DNA from: RGIG2206 sp045577615
GTDB lineage: Bacteria > Bacillota > Clostridia > Oscillospirales > Acutalibacteraceae
Assembly: GCA_045577615.1 (NCBI GenBank)
Contig: JAZNIT010000036.1
Location: forward strand, 1 to 64,000
DNA: 64,000 bases
Direction: 5' to 3'
Made by a program: the position numbers and the translations under genes. Positions 17,605-24,982 of the stretch are shown here, in pieces; within the stretch, counting starts at the first letter, position 1; each line of letters begins with the position of its first letter. The notes beneath the pieces were generated by a model. The model was not told the DNA's origin and made no database searches. It worked only from the letters and a program-made list of their open reading frames with translations.

Positions 17605-17633
17605 TTGAAAGTAACGGTTGCTTGTGATATAAT
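17605..17633 (+). promoter_or_regulatory. Promoter of the histidine phosphatase gene
   Basis: -35 TTGAAA (17605-17610), 17-bp spacer, consensus -10 TATAAT (17628-17633), 37 bp before the chosen ATG. Confidence 0.65.
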
Positions 17634-17669
17634 GATTCAACAAAGTTGAAATCGTCAGGAGCTATACTT

Positions 17670-18314
17670 ATGACCACCTTGTATTTTATCCGCCACGGCC
17701 AGAGCAAGGGCAATTTGTACCGCCGCTTTTTGGGTCACACCGATTTGGATTTGTCTGAATTAGGCTATAAGCAGGCCGAGCGAACAGCATCCTTTTTTGA
17801 GAATATTAAGGTTGACGCTGTTTATTCCAGTGACCTTTGCCGCGCCTTTAACACCGTCAAGCCTATTGCGGATATGAAGGGCACCTGCGTTATTCCCCGC
17901 ACTCGCCTGCGAGAAATTGCCAGCGGCAAATGGGAAAACGTTGAGTTTGACCGACTTAAGGCCGAGTTTGAGGCCGACTATACCGTTTGGCTGACCGATA
18001 TTGGCAATGCCGTTTGCACTCAGGGTGAAAGCGTTGCCCATTTGCAAGAGCGAGTTATTGCCGAGGTTGAAGCTATCGCCGCCGCTCACGAGGGGCAGAC
18101 GGTGGTTATCGGCACCCACGCCACACCCATCCGCGCACTGACCTGCCACCTTAGAGGACTGCCCATTGTTGAGATGAAAAACATCCCCTGGGTTGCCAAT
18201 GCATCCGTCACCAAGGTGACCTATGACAAGAGCGTGGGCACCATTGAGCAATACGAAATGGTTGACCATCTCGGGGATATATCAACCTCCTTCGGTGCCA
18301 ACGCCGGGGTTTAA
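17670..18314 (+). CDS. Histidine phosphatase (phosphoglycerate mutase-like)
   Basis: This 214-residue protein has the RHGQSKGN catalytic motif near its start (phosphorylated His in FIRHGQ), YSSDLCRAFNT, and the second histidine in VVIGTHATPIRAL. Without the loops of true cofactor-dependent mutases, a phosphatase of the GpmB/CobC type is the better guess; the substrate is unknown. ATG 17670 follows AGGAG; the in-frame TTG at 17646 lies too close to the promoter. No neighbour points to a pathway such as cobalamin synthesis. Confidence 0.85.
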   Translation: MTTLYFIRHGQSKGNLYRRFLGHTDLDLSELGYKQAERTASFFENIKVDAVYSSDLCRAFNTVKPIADMKGTCVIPRTRLREIASGKWENVEFDRLKAEFEADYTVWLTDIGNAVCTQGESVAHLQERVIAEVEAIAAAHEGQTVVIGTHATPIRALTCHLRGLPIVEMKNIPWVANASVTKVTYDKSVGTIEQYEMVDHLGDISTSFGANAGV

Positions 18315-18350
18315 ATGAGATTATAATCCATATATACAAAAAAATAATCA

Positions 18351-18379
18351 TTTACAACCGACCAACAGCATATTATAAT
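18351..18379 (+). promoter_or_regulatory. Promoter of the phosphoglucomutase gene
   Basis: -35 TTTACA (18351-18356), 17-bp spacer, consensus -10 TATAAT (18374-18379), 31 bp before the ATG. Confidence 0.65.
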
Positions 18380-18410
18380 AGGTTAAAAGAACTTTTAAGG
18401 GGCAAAGACG

Positions 18411-20129
18411 ATGACAGAAAAAATTATGGAGTTATATAATATTTGGTGTCAAAAGGTGACCGATCCTACCCTTGCTGCCGAGCTCAACTCGGTTAAGGGT
18501 GACGAGGCCGCCATTGAGGACCGCTTTTTTAAAGAGCTTGACTTCGGCACCGCAGGCCTTCGCGGTGTTATCGGCGCAGGCAGCAACCGTATGAACATCT
18601 ATACCGTTGGCCGCGCTACCCAAGGCTTTGCCGATTATATTAACGCTACCTATAAAAACGGCTCGGTTGCCATTGCGTACGACAGCCGTATTAACAGCGA
18701 TTTGTTCAGCCGCACCGCCGCTTGCGTTTTTGCCGCAAACGGTATTAAGGTATGGCTTTATCCCGAACTTGCTCCCACACCCATGCTCTCATTTGCCGTG
18801 CGCTACTACGGCTGTGTGGGCGGCGTTGTTGTTACCGCAAGCCACAACCCCGCCGAGTATAACGGCTACAAGGCATACGGCGACGACGGCTGCCAGCTTG
18901 GTGGCGAGGAATGTGACAAAATCACAGTGGCCATCAACAATACCGACATTTTCGAAGGCATCAAATCCATCGACTTCGACACCGCTTTGGCAGAGGGTAA
19001 AATCTGCTACGTTGGCGAGGATTGCTATGAGGATTATTACAAAAACGTGCTTATGCAATCGGTTGACAGCGACCTTGTTGGCGAGTCGGGACTTAAGGTT
19101 ATCTATACTCCCCTTCACGGCACCGGCAACAAGCCTGTGCGCGAGATTTTGAAGCGCATCGGCGTTACCGACGTAACCATCGTTAAGGAGCAGGAGCAGC
19201 CTGACGGCAACTTCCCCACCGCTCCATATCCCAACCCCGAAATCCGTCAGCCCTTTGAGTGCGCTCTGGCCCTCGCACGTCAGGTAAAGCCCGACCTTTT
19301 GCTTGCCACCGACCCCGACGCCGACCGCGTTGGTATCGCTGTGCCCGAGGGCGAGGATTATCGCTTGCTCACAGGTAACGAGGTGGGCGCAATGCTCCTT
19401 GACTACGTGCTTATGCGCCGCAGTCAAAAGGGCACCTTGCCTCAGAATCCCGTTGCTGTAAAGAGCATCGTTTCAACCTCTATATGTGACAAAATTGCTA
19501 CAAAATACGGTTGCGAGATGCGGGATGTTCTGACCGGATTTAAGTATATCGGCGAGCAGATTGCACTGCTTGAAAAGGATAATCATTCCGAACGCTACGT
19601 ATTTGGCTTTGAGGAAAGCTACGGCTACCTTGCGGGCACCTACGTGCGCGATAAGGATGCTGTTGTGGCATCGATGCTCATTTGTGAGATGGCCGCCTAC
19701 TACCGCACCCAGGGCAAGAGCCTTGTGGACGTTATTAACGGCATCTATGCCGAGTATGGCCGCTATTTGCACCGCACCACCTACTTTACCTTTAAGGGAG
19801 CAAGCGGTATGGAGCAGATGGCAACCATCATGAACACCCTGCACACCGAAAAGAGAGAGTCGGTGGCCGACTATAAGGTTGTTTCAGTGGCTGACTACCT
19901 CACCTCACAGTACACCGACTGTGTGACAGGCGAGGTTAAGACCCTCACCCTGCCCAAGGCCGACGTAATTGCGTTTATGCTTGAAAATAACAACTGCATT
20001 ATGGTTCGTCCCTCAGGCACCGAGCCCAAGATTAAGGTTTACGTTACCTCAGTTGCCGAGGATACCACCAAGGCAGAGGAAATCAACGCCATTCTTACCA
20101 AAGAAGCGGCAAAAATGCTGGGTCAATAA
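18411..20129 (+). CDS. pgcA: Phospho-sugar mutase (alpha-phosphoglucomutase, PgcA type)
   Basis: This 572-residue enzyme has the full four-domain layout: FGTAGLRG near 46-52, the phosphoserine loop TASHNP with catalytic S144, the metal loop DPDADR (301-306), the sugar-binding FEESYGYLAG near 403 and the C-terminal phosphate-binding RPSGTEPK. The length fits the PGM2/PgcA branch that interconverts glucose 1- and 6-phosphate for envelope glycan and storage polymer synthesis. AAGGGG lies 8 nt before the ATG. Flanked by its own promoter and terminator. Confidence 0.9.
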   Translation: MTEKIMELYNIWCQKVTDPTLAAELNSVKGDEAAIEDRFFKELDFGTAGLRGVIGAGSNRMNIYTVGRATQGFADYINATYKNGSVAIAYDSRINSDLFSRTAACVFAANGIKVWLYPELAPTPMLSFAVRYYGCVGGVVVTASHNPAEYNGYKAYGDDGCQLGGEECDKITVAINNTDIFEGIKSIDFDTALAEGKICYVGEDCYEDYYKNVLMQSVDSDLVGESGLKVIYTPLHGTGNKPVREILKRIGVTDVTIVKEQEQPDGNFPTAPYPNPEIRQPFECALALARQVKPDLLLATDPDADRVGIAVPEGEDYRLLTGNEVGAMLLDYVLMRRSQKGTLPQNPVAVKSIVSTSICDKIATKYGCEMRDVLTGFKYIGEQIALLEKDNHSERYVFGFEESYGYLAGTYVRDKDAVVASMLICEMAAYYRTQGKSLVDVINGIYAEYGRYLHRTTYFTFKGASGMEQMATIMNTLHTEKRESVADYKVVSVADYLTSQYTDCVTGEVKTLTLPKADVIAFMLENNNCIMVRPSGTEPKIKVYVTSVAEDTTKAEEINAILTKEAAKMLGQ

Positions 20130-20139
20130 AAAACACTTT

Positions 20140-20175
20140 AGCCTATCCTTGCTCTATGCAAGGATAGGCTTTTTT
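20140..20175 (+). terminator. Terminator of pgcA
   Basis: A perfect 13-bp stem (20140-20152 with 20158-20170) with a five-base loop, followed by a run of T. Confidence 0.9.
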
Positions 20176-20185
20176 AATTGCTATC

Positions 20186-20214
20186 TTTACAATTAAATTA
20201 AAATATGATAAAAT
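20186..20214 (+). promoter_or_regulatory. Promoter of the structured RNA leader
   Basis: -35 TTTACA (20186-20191), exactly 17 bp, -10 TAAAAT (20209-20214). The predicted start, seven bases on, coincides with the first base of the outer stem of the RNA at 20221. Confidence 0.75.
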
Positions 20215-20220
20215 ACATAT

Positions 20221-20365
20221 GCGACACTAATCGAATAACTCTAATGCAGGGGAATAATACCTTGGTAAAAGGTGTATTCCTCTAACCCTGCGTTAGAATG
20301 GTTAGTGTCGCAACTAAACCGAGGGATCACTTTTTCGGCACATCTCTTCGGGGGTGTGCTTTTTT
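20221..20365 (+). ncRNA. Structured RNA, probable attenuator or riboswitch-like leader
   Basis: A compact domain at 20221-20311 is closed by a perfect 10-bp stem (GCGACACTAA with TTAGTGTCGC). It continues through an asymmetric internal loop into an 11-bp stem (CTAATGCAGGG 20242-20252 region with CCCTGCGTTAG near 20286-20296, one G-U) and a distal stem GAATA...TATTC. A terminator with a cUUCGg tetraloop follows at 20338-20365. Bases 20319-20327 (CCGAGGGAT) can pair with 20342-20351 inside the terminator, which offers a mutually exclusive antiterminator. Three bases after the T run come GAGAGG and the ATG of the small cysteine-rich ORF. Either a regulated leader or a free-standing small RNA of about 145 nt; no known family was recognised. 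Confidence 0.6.
20338..20365 (+). terminator. Intrinsic terminator of the leader RNA
   Basis: Nine pairs, GCACATCTC (20338-20346) with GGGGTGTGC (20351-20359), closed by a UUCG tetraloop and followed by six T. It sits between the structured domain and the start codon at 20381. Confidence 0.85.
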
Positions 20366-20380
20366 ATTGAGAGGTAGTAT

Positions 20381-20575
20381 ATGAAAAATAACAAAATAAT
20401 TGACATCACGGGAACGCCTTTAACACCATCCGCCAATGGGAATAAATGCTTAGGTAATGGCCAACATCCCGAATATGAATGTTGTTGTGACGAATGTGAT
20501 TATTATTTATATTGCTTTTCAAAATTTAGATTCAAAATAAAATTCAAAAAGTTTAAAAGATATTTTAAAAAATAA
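20381..20575 (+). CDS. Small cysteine-rich protein of unknown function
   Basis: This 64-residue protein has C23, a C34-C35-C36-x-x-C39 cluster (CCCDEC) and C45, then a lysine/phenylalanine-rich tail from residue 48 on (about nine Lys/Arg in 17). The cysteine pattern suggests metal binding; the basic tail suggests contact with nucleic acid or membrane. GAGAGG lies 6 nt before the ATG and a terminator follows, so expression is credible although the gene is short. Its upstream structured RNA would control transcription into it. The family and function were not recognised. Confidence 0.6.
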   Translation: MKNNKIIDITGTPLTPSANGNKCLGNGQHPEYECCCDECDYYLYCFSKFRFKIKFKKFKRYFKK

Positions 20576-20577
20576 CA

Positions 20578-20609
20578 AAATGGTACCCATATAGCAGGTG
20601 CCATTTTTT
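20578..20609 (+). terminator. Terminator after the cysteine-rich ORF
   Basis: A 10-bp stem with one G-U (AAATGGTACC 578-587, GGTGCCATTT 597-606) followed by T. Confidence 0.8.
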
Positions 20610-20621
20610 GTTAATAAAAAT

Positions 20622-20714
20622 ATTCAATATATTGTGCATTTGCTATTGCAATTAACACAATATAATGTTATAATAACTATCCAAAGCAATAATTATCTAA
20701 CAATATATAGTGTT
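20622..20714 (+). promoter_or_regulatory. nrdDG promoter with three NrdR-box-like palindromes
   Basis: A near-consensus promoter, -35 TTGCAA (20646-20651), 17 bp, -10 TATAAT (20669-20674), is surrounded by three 16-bp sequences close to the NrdR consensus acaCwAtATaTwGtgt. Box 1 (20622-20637) lies upstream of -35, box 2 (20655-20670) covers the spacer and the start of the -10, and box 3 (20698-20713) lies downstream of the start. Centres are 33 and 43 bp apart, close to whole helical turns. NrdR represses ribonucleotide reductase genes when dATP is high. The nrdR gene is not in this window. Confidence 0.75.
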
Positions 20715-20734
20715 TTGTGATAGGAGGTATAGTT

Positions 20735-22912
20735 ATGAGAATAATTAAGCGCAGCGGCGCCGAGATGGAATTTGATCGCCGCAAAATCGAAGTGGCCGTT
20801 GCCAAGGCCAACGAAAGCGTTGTGCCCAGCGCACGTATGACCGACATTCAAATCAAGCGCATCGCAGAGGACGTTGAAAGCGCTGCATTAAACGTCAACC
20901 GCTCACTGAGCGTTGAAGAAATTCAGGATATGGTTGAAGACCAGATTATGAATCAGCGCGCCTTCGAGGTGGCTCGTCGTTACATTACCTACCGCTACAA
21001 CCGTGCTCTTGTGCGTAAGGCTAACACCACCGACGAGCAGATTCTCAGCCTTATCGAGTGCAACAACGAAGAGGTTAAGCAGGAAAATTCAAATAAAAAC
21101 CCCACCGTCAACAGCGTTCAGCGTGACTATATGGCAGGTGAGGTGAGCAAGGATATTACCAAGCGCTTGCTGTTGCCCGCCGATATTGTTGAGGCTCACG
21201 AGCAGGGCATCATCCATTTTCACGATGCCGACTACTTTGCTCAGCATATGCACAACTGCGACCTTGTTAACCTTGAGGATATGCTGCAAAACGGCACCGT
21301 TATCAGTGGTACTCTTATTGAAAAGCCCCACAGCTTTTCCACCGCCTGCAACATTGCCACTCAGATTATCGCACAGGTTGCATCCTGCCAATACGGCGGT
21401 CAGAGCATCAGCCTGACCCACCTTGCTCCCTTTGTCGACGTGAGCCGCCGCAAAATCCGCGCTCAGGTAGAGGATGAAATGGCTCAAATCGGTGAAAAGC
21501 TGAGCGAAGAAAAGCTGGCGGCCGTTACCGAACTGCGTTTGCTCAACGAAATTAAAAACGGCGTTCAGATGATTCAATACCAGGTGGTTACTCTTATGAC
21601 CACCAACGGTCAGGCTCCCTTTGTTACCGTATTTATGTACCTTAACGAGGCTAAGAACGAGCAGGAGAAAAAGGACCTCGCCCTTATTATTGAGGAGACT
21701 TTGCGCCAACGCTATCAAGGTGTTAAAAACGAGCGCGGCGTGTGGATTACCCCCGCCTTCCCCAAGCTGATTTACGTACTTGAGGAGGATAACATTCACA
21801 AAGACAGCCCCTACTATTATCTTACCGAACTGGCCGCAAAGTGCACCGCAAAGCGCCTTGTGCCCGACTATATTTCTGAAAAAATTATGCTTCAAAACAA
21901 GGTGGATAAAAAGGGCGACGGCCATTGCTACACCTGTATGGGTTGCCGCAGCTTCCTTACCCCCTACCTTGATGAGGAAGGCAAGCCCAAATATTACGGC
22001 CGCTTTAATCAAGGTGTTGTTACCGTTAACCTTGTTGACATCGGCCTTTCTGCTCAGGGAGATATGGATAAGTTCCGCCAGATTTTTGACGAAAGAATGG
22101 AGCTTTGCCATCGTGCGCTGCAATGCCGCCACGAGCGTTTGACAGGCACCCTCTCTGATGCTGCGCCCATTTTGTGGCAGCACGGAGCATTGCTTCGTCT
22201 TAACAAGGGCGAAACCATCGACAAGTATTTGCACGGCGGCTACTCTACCCTTTCCCTTGGCTATGCAGGCTTGTGGGAGTGCGTATATGCACTTAACGGC
22301 AAGAAACTCACCGAGCCCGAGGGTGAGGCTTTGGGCCTTGAAATTATGAAGATGCTCAACGAGTACACCGCCAAGTGGAAGGCTGAAGAAAATATCGACT
22401 ATTCTCTTTACGGTACTCCCCTTGAAAGCACCACCTATAAGTTTGCCAAGTGCCTGCAAAAACGCTTTGGCGTGGTCAAGGGTGTGACCGACCGCAACTA
22501 CATCACCAACAGCTACCACGTGCACGTTACCGAGGATATTGACGCCTTCGACAAACTTGCTCTCGAAGCCAAGTTCCAGGCTCTATCCCCCGGCGGTGCC
22601 ATCTCATACGTTGAGGTGCCCGATATGCAGAGCAACCTTGAAGCGGTGCTATCGGTAATGCAGTTTATTTATGACAACATTATGTATGCCGAGCTTAACA
22701 CCAAGAGCGACTTTTGTCAGGAGTGCGGCTTTGACGGTGAAATTCAGATTAAAGAGGACGGCAAGGGCAAGCTTATTTGGGTGTGCCCCAACTGCGGCAA
22801 CACCGACCAGACAAAGATGAATGTTGCCCGTCGCACCTGCGGCTACATCGGCACTCAGTATTGGAACCAGGGCAGAACTCAAGAAATTAAGGAGCGTGTA
22901 CTTCATCTGTAA
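20735..22912 (+). CDS. nrdD: Anaerobic (class III) ribonucleoside-triphosphate reductase
   Basis: This 725-residue enzyme has an N-terminal ATP-cone (about 1-90, IIKRSGAEMEFDRRKIEVAV), the catalytic barrel with CMGCRSFLTP, the zinc ribbon (CQECGFDG and CPNCG) and the C-terminal glycyl-radical site RTCGYIG with G703 carrying the radical. It makes deoxynucleotides without oxygen and needs NrdG for activation. The ATG at 20735 follows AGGAGGT by 6 nt; a GTG at 20717 is upstream of that site and unlikely. The stop overlaps nrdG (TAATG). Confidence 0.95.
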   Translation: MRIIKRSGAEMEFDRRKIEVAVAKANESVVPSARMTDIQIKRIAEDVESAALNVNRSLSVEEIQDMVEDQIMNQRAFEVARRYITYRYNRALVRKANTTDEQILSLIECNNEEVKQENSNKNPTVNSVQRDYMAGEVSKDITKRLLLPADIVEAHEQGIIHFHDADYFAQHMHNCDLVNLEDMLQNGTVISGTLIEKPHSFSTACNIATQIIAQVASCQYGGQSISLTHLAPFVDVSRRKIRAQVEDEMAQIGEKLSEEKLAAVTELRLLNEIKNGVQMIQYQVVTLMTTNGQAPFVTVFMYLNEAKNEQEKKDLALIIEETLRQRYQGVKNERGVWITPAFPKLIYVLEEDNIHKDSPYYYLTELAAKCTAKRLVPDYISEKIMLQNKVDKKGDGHCYTCMGCRSFLTPYLDEEGKPKYYGRFNQGVVTVNLVDIGLSAQGDMDKFRQIFDERMELCHRALQCRHERLTGTLSDAAPILWQHGALLRLNKGETIDKYLHGGYSTLSLGYAGLWECVYALNGKKLTEPEGEALGLEIMKMLNEYTAKWKAEENIDYSLYGTPLESTTYKFAKCLQKRFGVVKGVTDRNYITNSYHVHVTEDIDAFDKLALEAKFQALSPGGAISYVEVPDMQSNLEAVLSVMQFIYDNIMYAELNTKSDFCQECGFDGEIQIKEDGKGKLIWVCPNCGNTDQTKMNVARRTCGYIGTQYWNQGRTQEIKERVLHL

Positions 22913-23457
22913 TGAACTACGCAACCATTAAGAAAAACGATATTGCCAACGGCACGGGTGTGCGTGTATCCCTTTTTGTAAGCGGATGCCGCCACCGCTG
23001 CAAAGGCTGCTTTAATCGGGATGCCTGGAATTTCAACTATGGCTCTCTTTTCACCGACGAGGTAGCCGGGGAGGTGCTTGACGCCGCCGACCACTCCCAT
23101 ATTGAGGGGTTGTCGTTGCTTGGAGGCGAGCCCTTTGAGCCTGAAAATCAAGAGCCACTTGCCGACCTTGTGGGGCAGTTTAAGCAGCGCTTTCCTCAAA
23201 AATCGGTGTGGTGTTACAGTGGCTTTACCTTTGAAGAAATTGTAGAGGGCAAAGCAGGCGATCCCGCCGTTGCTATGAAGCTGCTCCGTCAAATCGATGT
23301 GCTTGTTGACGGCAAATTTGAAGAAGAGCTTAAGGATTTGAGCCTTATTTTCAGAGGCTCGTCAAACCAGCGAATTATTGACGTCAAGGCCTCTCTTGAC
23401 GCAGGCGAGGTGTGCTTGCTTGAGGGAAATTGGCGCCGAACTTATACAATTGATTAG
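22912..23457 (+). CDS. nrdG: Anaerobic ribonucleotide reductase activating protein
   Basis: This 181-residue radical SAM enzyme has the [4Fe-4S] ligands C26, C30 and C33 (CRHRCKGC) and LLGGEPF for SAM binding, which together abstract hydrogen from the NrdD glycine. Translationally coupled to nrdD through a one-base overlap. Length is normal for NrdG. Confidence 0.93.
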   Translation: MNYATIKKNDIANGTGVRVSLFVSGCRHRCKGCFNRDAWNFNYGSLFTDEVAGEVLDAADHSHIEGLSLLGGEPFEPENQEPLADLVGQFKQRFPQKSVWCYSGFTFEEIVEGKAGDPAVAMKLLRQIDVLVDGKFEEELKDLSLIFRGSSNQRIIDVKASLDAGEVCLLEGNWRRTYTID

Positions 23458-23469
23458 GAGATGTTGAAA

Positions 23470-23919
23470 ATGGCACTTACTCAAGAGGTTAAAATTAAGA
23501 AGCTTATCCCCTCGGCAACCATCCCCGCATACGGCTCTGAATTTGCTGCAGGCGCTGACCTTTTTGCTTGCACCGATGGTGAGAAAATTGAGATTAAGCC
23601 TCACCAGACCGTGTTTATTCATACCGGCATCGCTCTTGAGGTGCCCGTTGGATATGCAGGGCTTATCTATGCCCGCAGCGGTGCCGCATGCAAACGCGGA
23701 CTTGCTCCTGCCAACAAGGTGGGCGTTGTGGACAGCGACTATCGCGGAGAGGTTATGGTAGCGCTGCACAACCACTCTGAGGTGGCACAAACCATCGAGG
23801 ATGGCGAGCGCATTGCTCAAATGGTGATTGCTCCCTACCTTACTGCAAAATTTGTTGAGGTGGACGACCTTGACGATACTGTCAGGGGCGAAGGCGGCTT
23901 CGGCTCCACCGGCAAGTAA
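23470..23919 (+). CDS. dut: Deoxyuridine 5'-triphosphate nucleotidohydrolase
   Basis: This 149-residue trimeric dUTPase has all five motifs: AGADLFA, ARSGAA, GVVDSDYRGEV with the catalytic Asp, DGERIAQMVI and the flexible C-terminal RGEGGFGSTG. It removes dUTP and supplies dUMP. ATG 23470 follows AGGAG by 10 nt; an ATG three codons earlier touches that site. With nrdDG it forms a dNTP-supply operon. Confidence 0.93.
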   Translation: MALTQEVKIKKLIPSATIPAYGSEFAAGADLFACTDGEKIEIKPHQTVFIHTGIALEVPVGYAGLIYARSGAACKRGLAPANKVGVVDSDYRGEVMVALHNHSEVAQTIEDGERIAQMVIAPYLTAKFVEVDDLDDTVRGEGGFGSTGK

Positions 23920-23921
23920 AA

Positions 23922-24169
23922 ATGTCTATCAAATACAATAAAAGAAATATACTTCTGGCTAAAAATTTGTTGTCGAAATAGATGGTGCTGAACATTACAC
24001 CGACAAAAACAAGAAATCTGATGAGTTTAGAACCGAAGTTCTTGAAGAATACGGATTAAAGGTTATTCGATTTACAAACCGCCAAGTTGATAATGATTTT
24101 CGCAGTGTTTGCGAATTCATTGATGCAGCTGTAAAAGCCTTCCTCCGAGAGGAAGGGGGACCGCTTTAG
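23922..24169 (+). pseudogene. Decayed DUF559 endonuclease-like gene
   Basis: Starting right after dut, an ATG opens a 14-residue segment (MSIKYNKRNILLAK) typical of DUF559 N-termini. It soon stops, but in another frame from 23966 the C-terminal half of a DUF559 domain follows: VVEIDGAEHY, LKVIRFTNRQV and VCEFIDAAV, ending at 24169. About 45-50 central residues are missing and the frame has changed, so this is a deletion remnant. DUF559 proteins resemble Vsr-type nucleases. The last residues derive from the adjoining palindromic repeat. Confidence 0.8.
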
Positions 24170-24269
24170 CGGTGGAAGGAGATTGCGTAAATTATAAGTC
24201 TATGTGTAGCTTTAATTGCGCATTCTCCCTCAGTCACCTCCGGTGACAGCTCCCTCCCGGAGGGAGCCT
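24136..24269. repeat. Palindromic intergenic repeat (MITE-like)
   Basis: About 134 bp with two GC-rich hairpins at each end facing one another: CCTTCC...GGAAGG and GACCGCTTTAGCGGT on the left, GTCACCTCCGGTGAC and GCTCCCTCCGGGAGGGAGC-like on the right. GGAGATTGCG and CGCATTCTCC form an imperfect inverted pair towards the middle. Elements of this look are common in gut Clostridia. No ORF of its own. Confidence 0.7.
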
Positions 24270-24280
24270 AACAAAAAAGT

Positions 24281-24311
24281 AAAACCTCAGGTTGCGATAC
24301 CTGAGGTTTTT
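24281..24311. terminator. Bidirectional terminator
   Basis: AAAACCTCAGG (281-291) pairs with CCTGAGGTTTT (300-310) and is followed by T. It separates the rightward nrd-dut side from the leftward genes beginning at 24313. Confidence 0.85.
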
Positions 24312-24312
24312 G

Positions 24313-24981
24313 TTATTCTTCGGGTTCAATCATTCGGGTTATTATGCCGGTGGAGATTTTATTGCCGTCAGCATCAATAACATCGAACTGCGAGCCAAGC
24401 CTGAAATATTCGAGATTGTAATATTCAGGCTCCAAAATGCCCATTTCAAGAGCAAAATCCCCTTGCAAGATATGTACGGGGGCTCCGTCCTGTCTGTAAC
24501 GGATGACCTTGTCATACTCTACGTTTACGTCCTCGGCGGCCACATCCTTAAGACGGATAGCATAGATTTGCTCGATGCGAAGGCTGATCGGGGGTGCGAC
24601 CTCTATCTCAAACTGCATTGGAGGGTTAACCCAGTCGCCCTTGTCGTCGCGGCGAGCCAAAGGGGGCGTTACACACAAAAATATAACAATGTAGCCCACA
24701 CAAATGAGTATATCTAAAAACAGTATTGCTATAAAAAGTGTATACATTTTCAACCATACACAAAAAATCAAGTAACTTATCAACAGAAATGTAAATGGGA
24801 GAAAATAAAGCAATGACGTGACTAAATTTTGACCAAGTGCAACACGGCGGCCACAATTTTCACACTCGGGGTCGCTATTTCTTCTGCGGTAGCGATAGCC
24901 ATCGTTGACATTGCCCATTCTCAATCTGCTTGCCATTGTAAAGACGGCCTTTCCGCACCAAGGACAACGAAAATGTTTCAT
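24313..24981 (-). CDS. Zinc-ribbon membrane protein of unknown function
   Basis: This 222-residue protein has an N-terminal split zinc ribbon (CPWCGK at 6-11 and CENCGRRVAL near 38), two membrane segments at about 50-75 and 78-105, and a C-terminal cytoplasmic domain. The ATG at 24981 follows AAGGAG; the longer in-frame reading upstream overlaps the preceding gene. It begins 2 bp after the SGNH hydrolase gene and is probably cotranscribed with it. The role is unknown. Confidence 0.65.
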   Translation of the reverse strand: MKHFRCPWCGKAVFTMASRLRMGNVNDGYRYRRRNSDPECENCGRRVALGQNLVTSLLYFLPFTFLLISYLIFCVWLKMYTLFIAILFLDILICVGYIVIFLCVTPPLARRDDKGDWVNPPMQFEIEVAPPISLRIEQIYAIRLKDVAAEDVNVEYDKVIRYRQDGAPVHILQGDFALEMGILEPEYYNLEYFRLGSQFDVIDADGNKISTGIITRMIEPEE

Positions 24982-24982
24982 T

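Noticed and set aside
20221..20311. 6S RNA as identity of the structured RNA
   Set aside because: It has a long stem with an internal loop but is about half the usual length, and its terminator and downstream ribosome site point to a leader.
21089..22525. 478-codon open frame on the minus strand across nrdD
   Set aside because: It mirrors the codon bias of nrdD on the other strand, has no ribosome site, and the plus-strand protein is clearly NrdD with all motifs.
24136..24269. Attachment site or CRISPR repeat
   Set aside because: A single palindromic unit without spacers or a target gene; a MITE-like repeat fits better.
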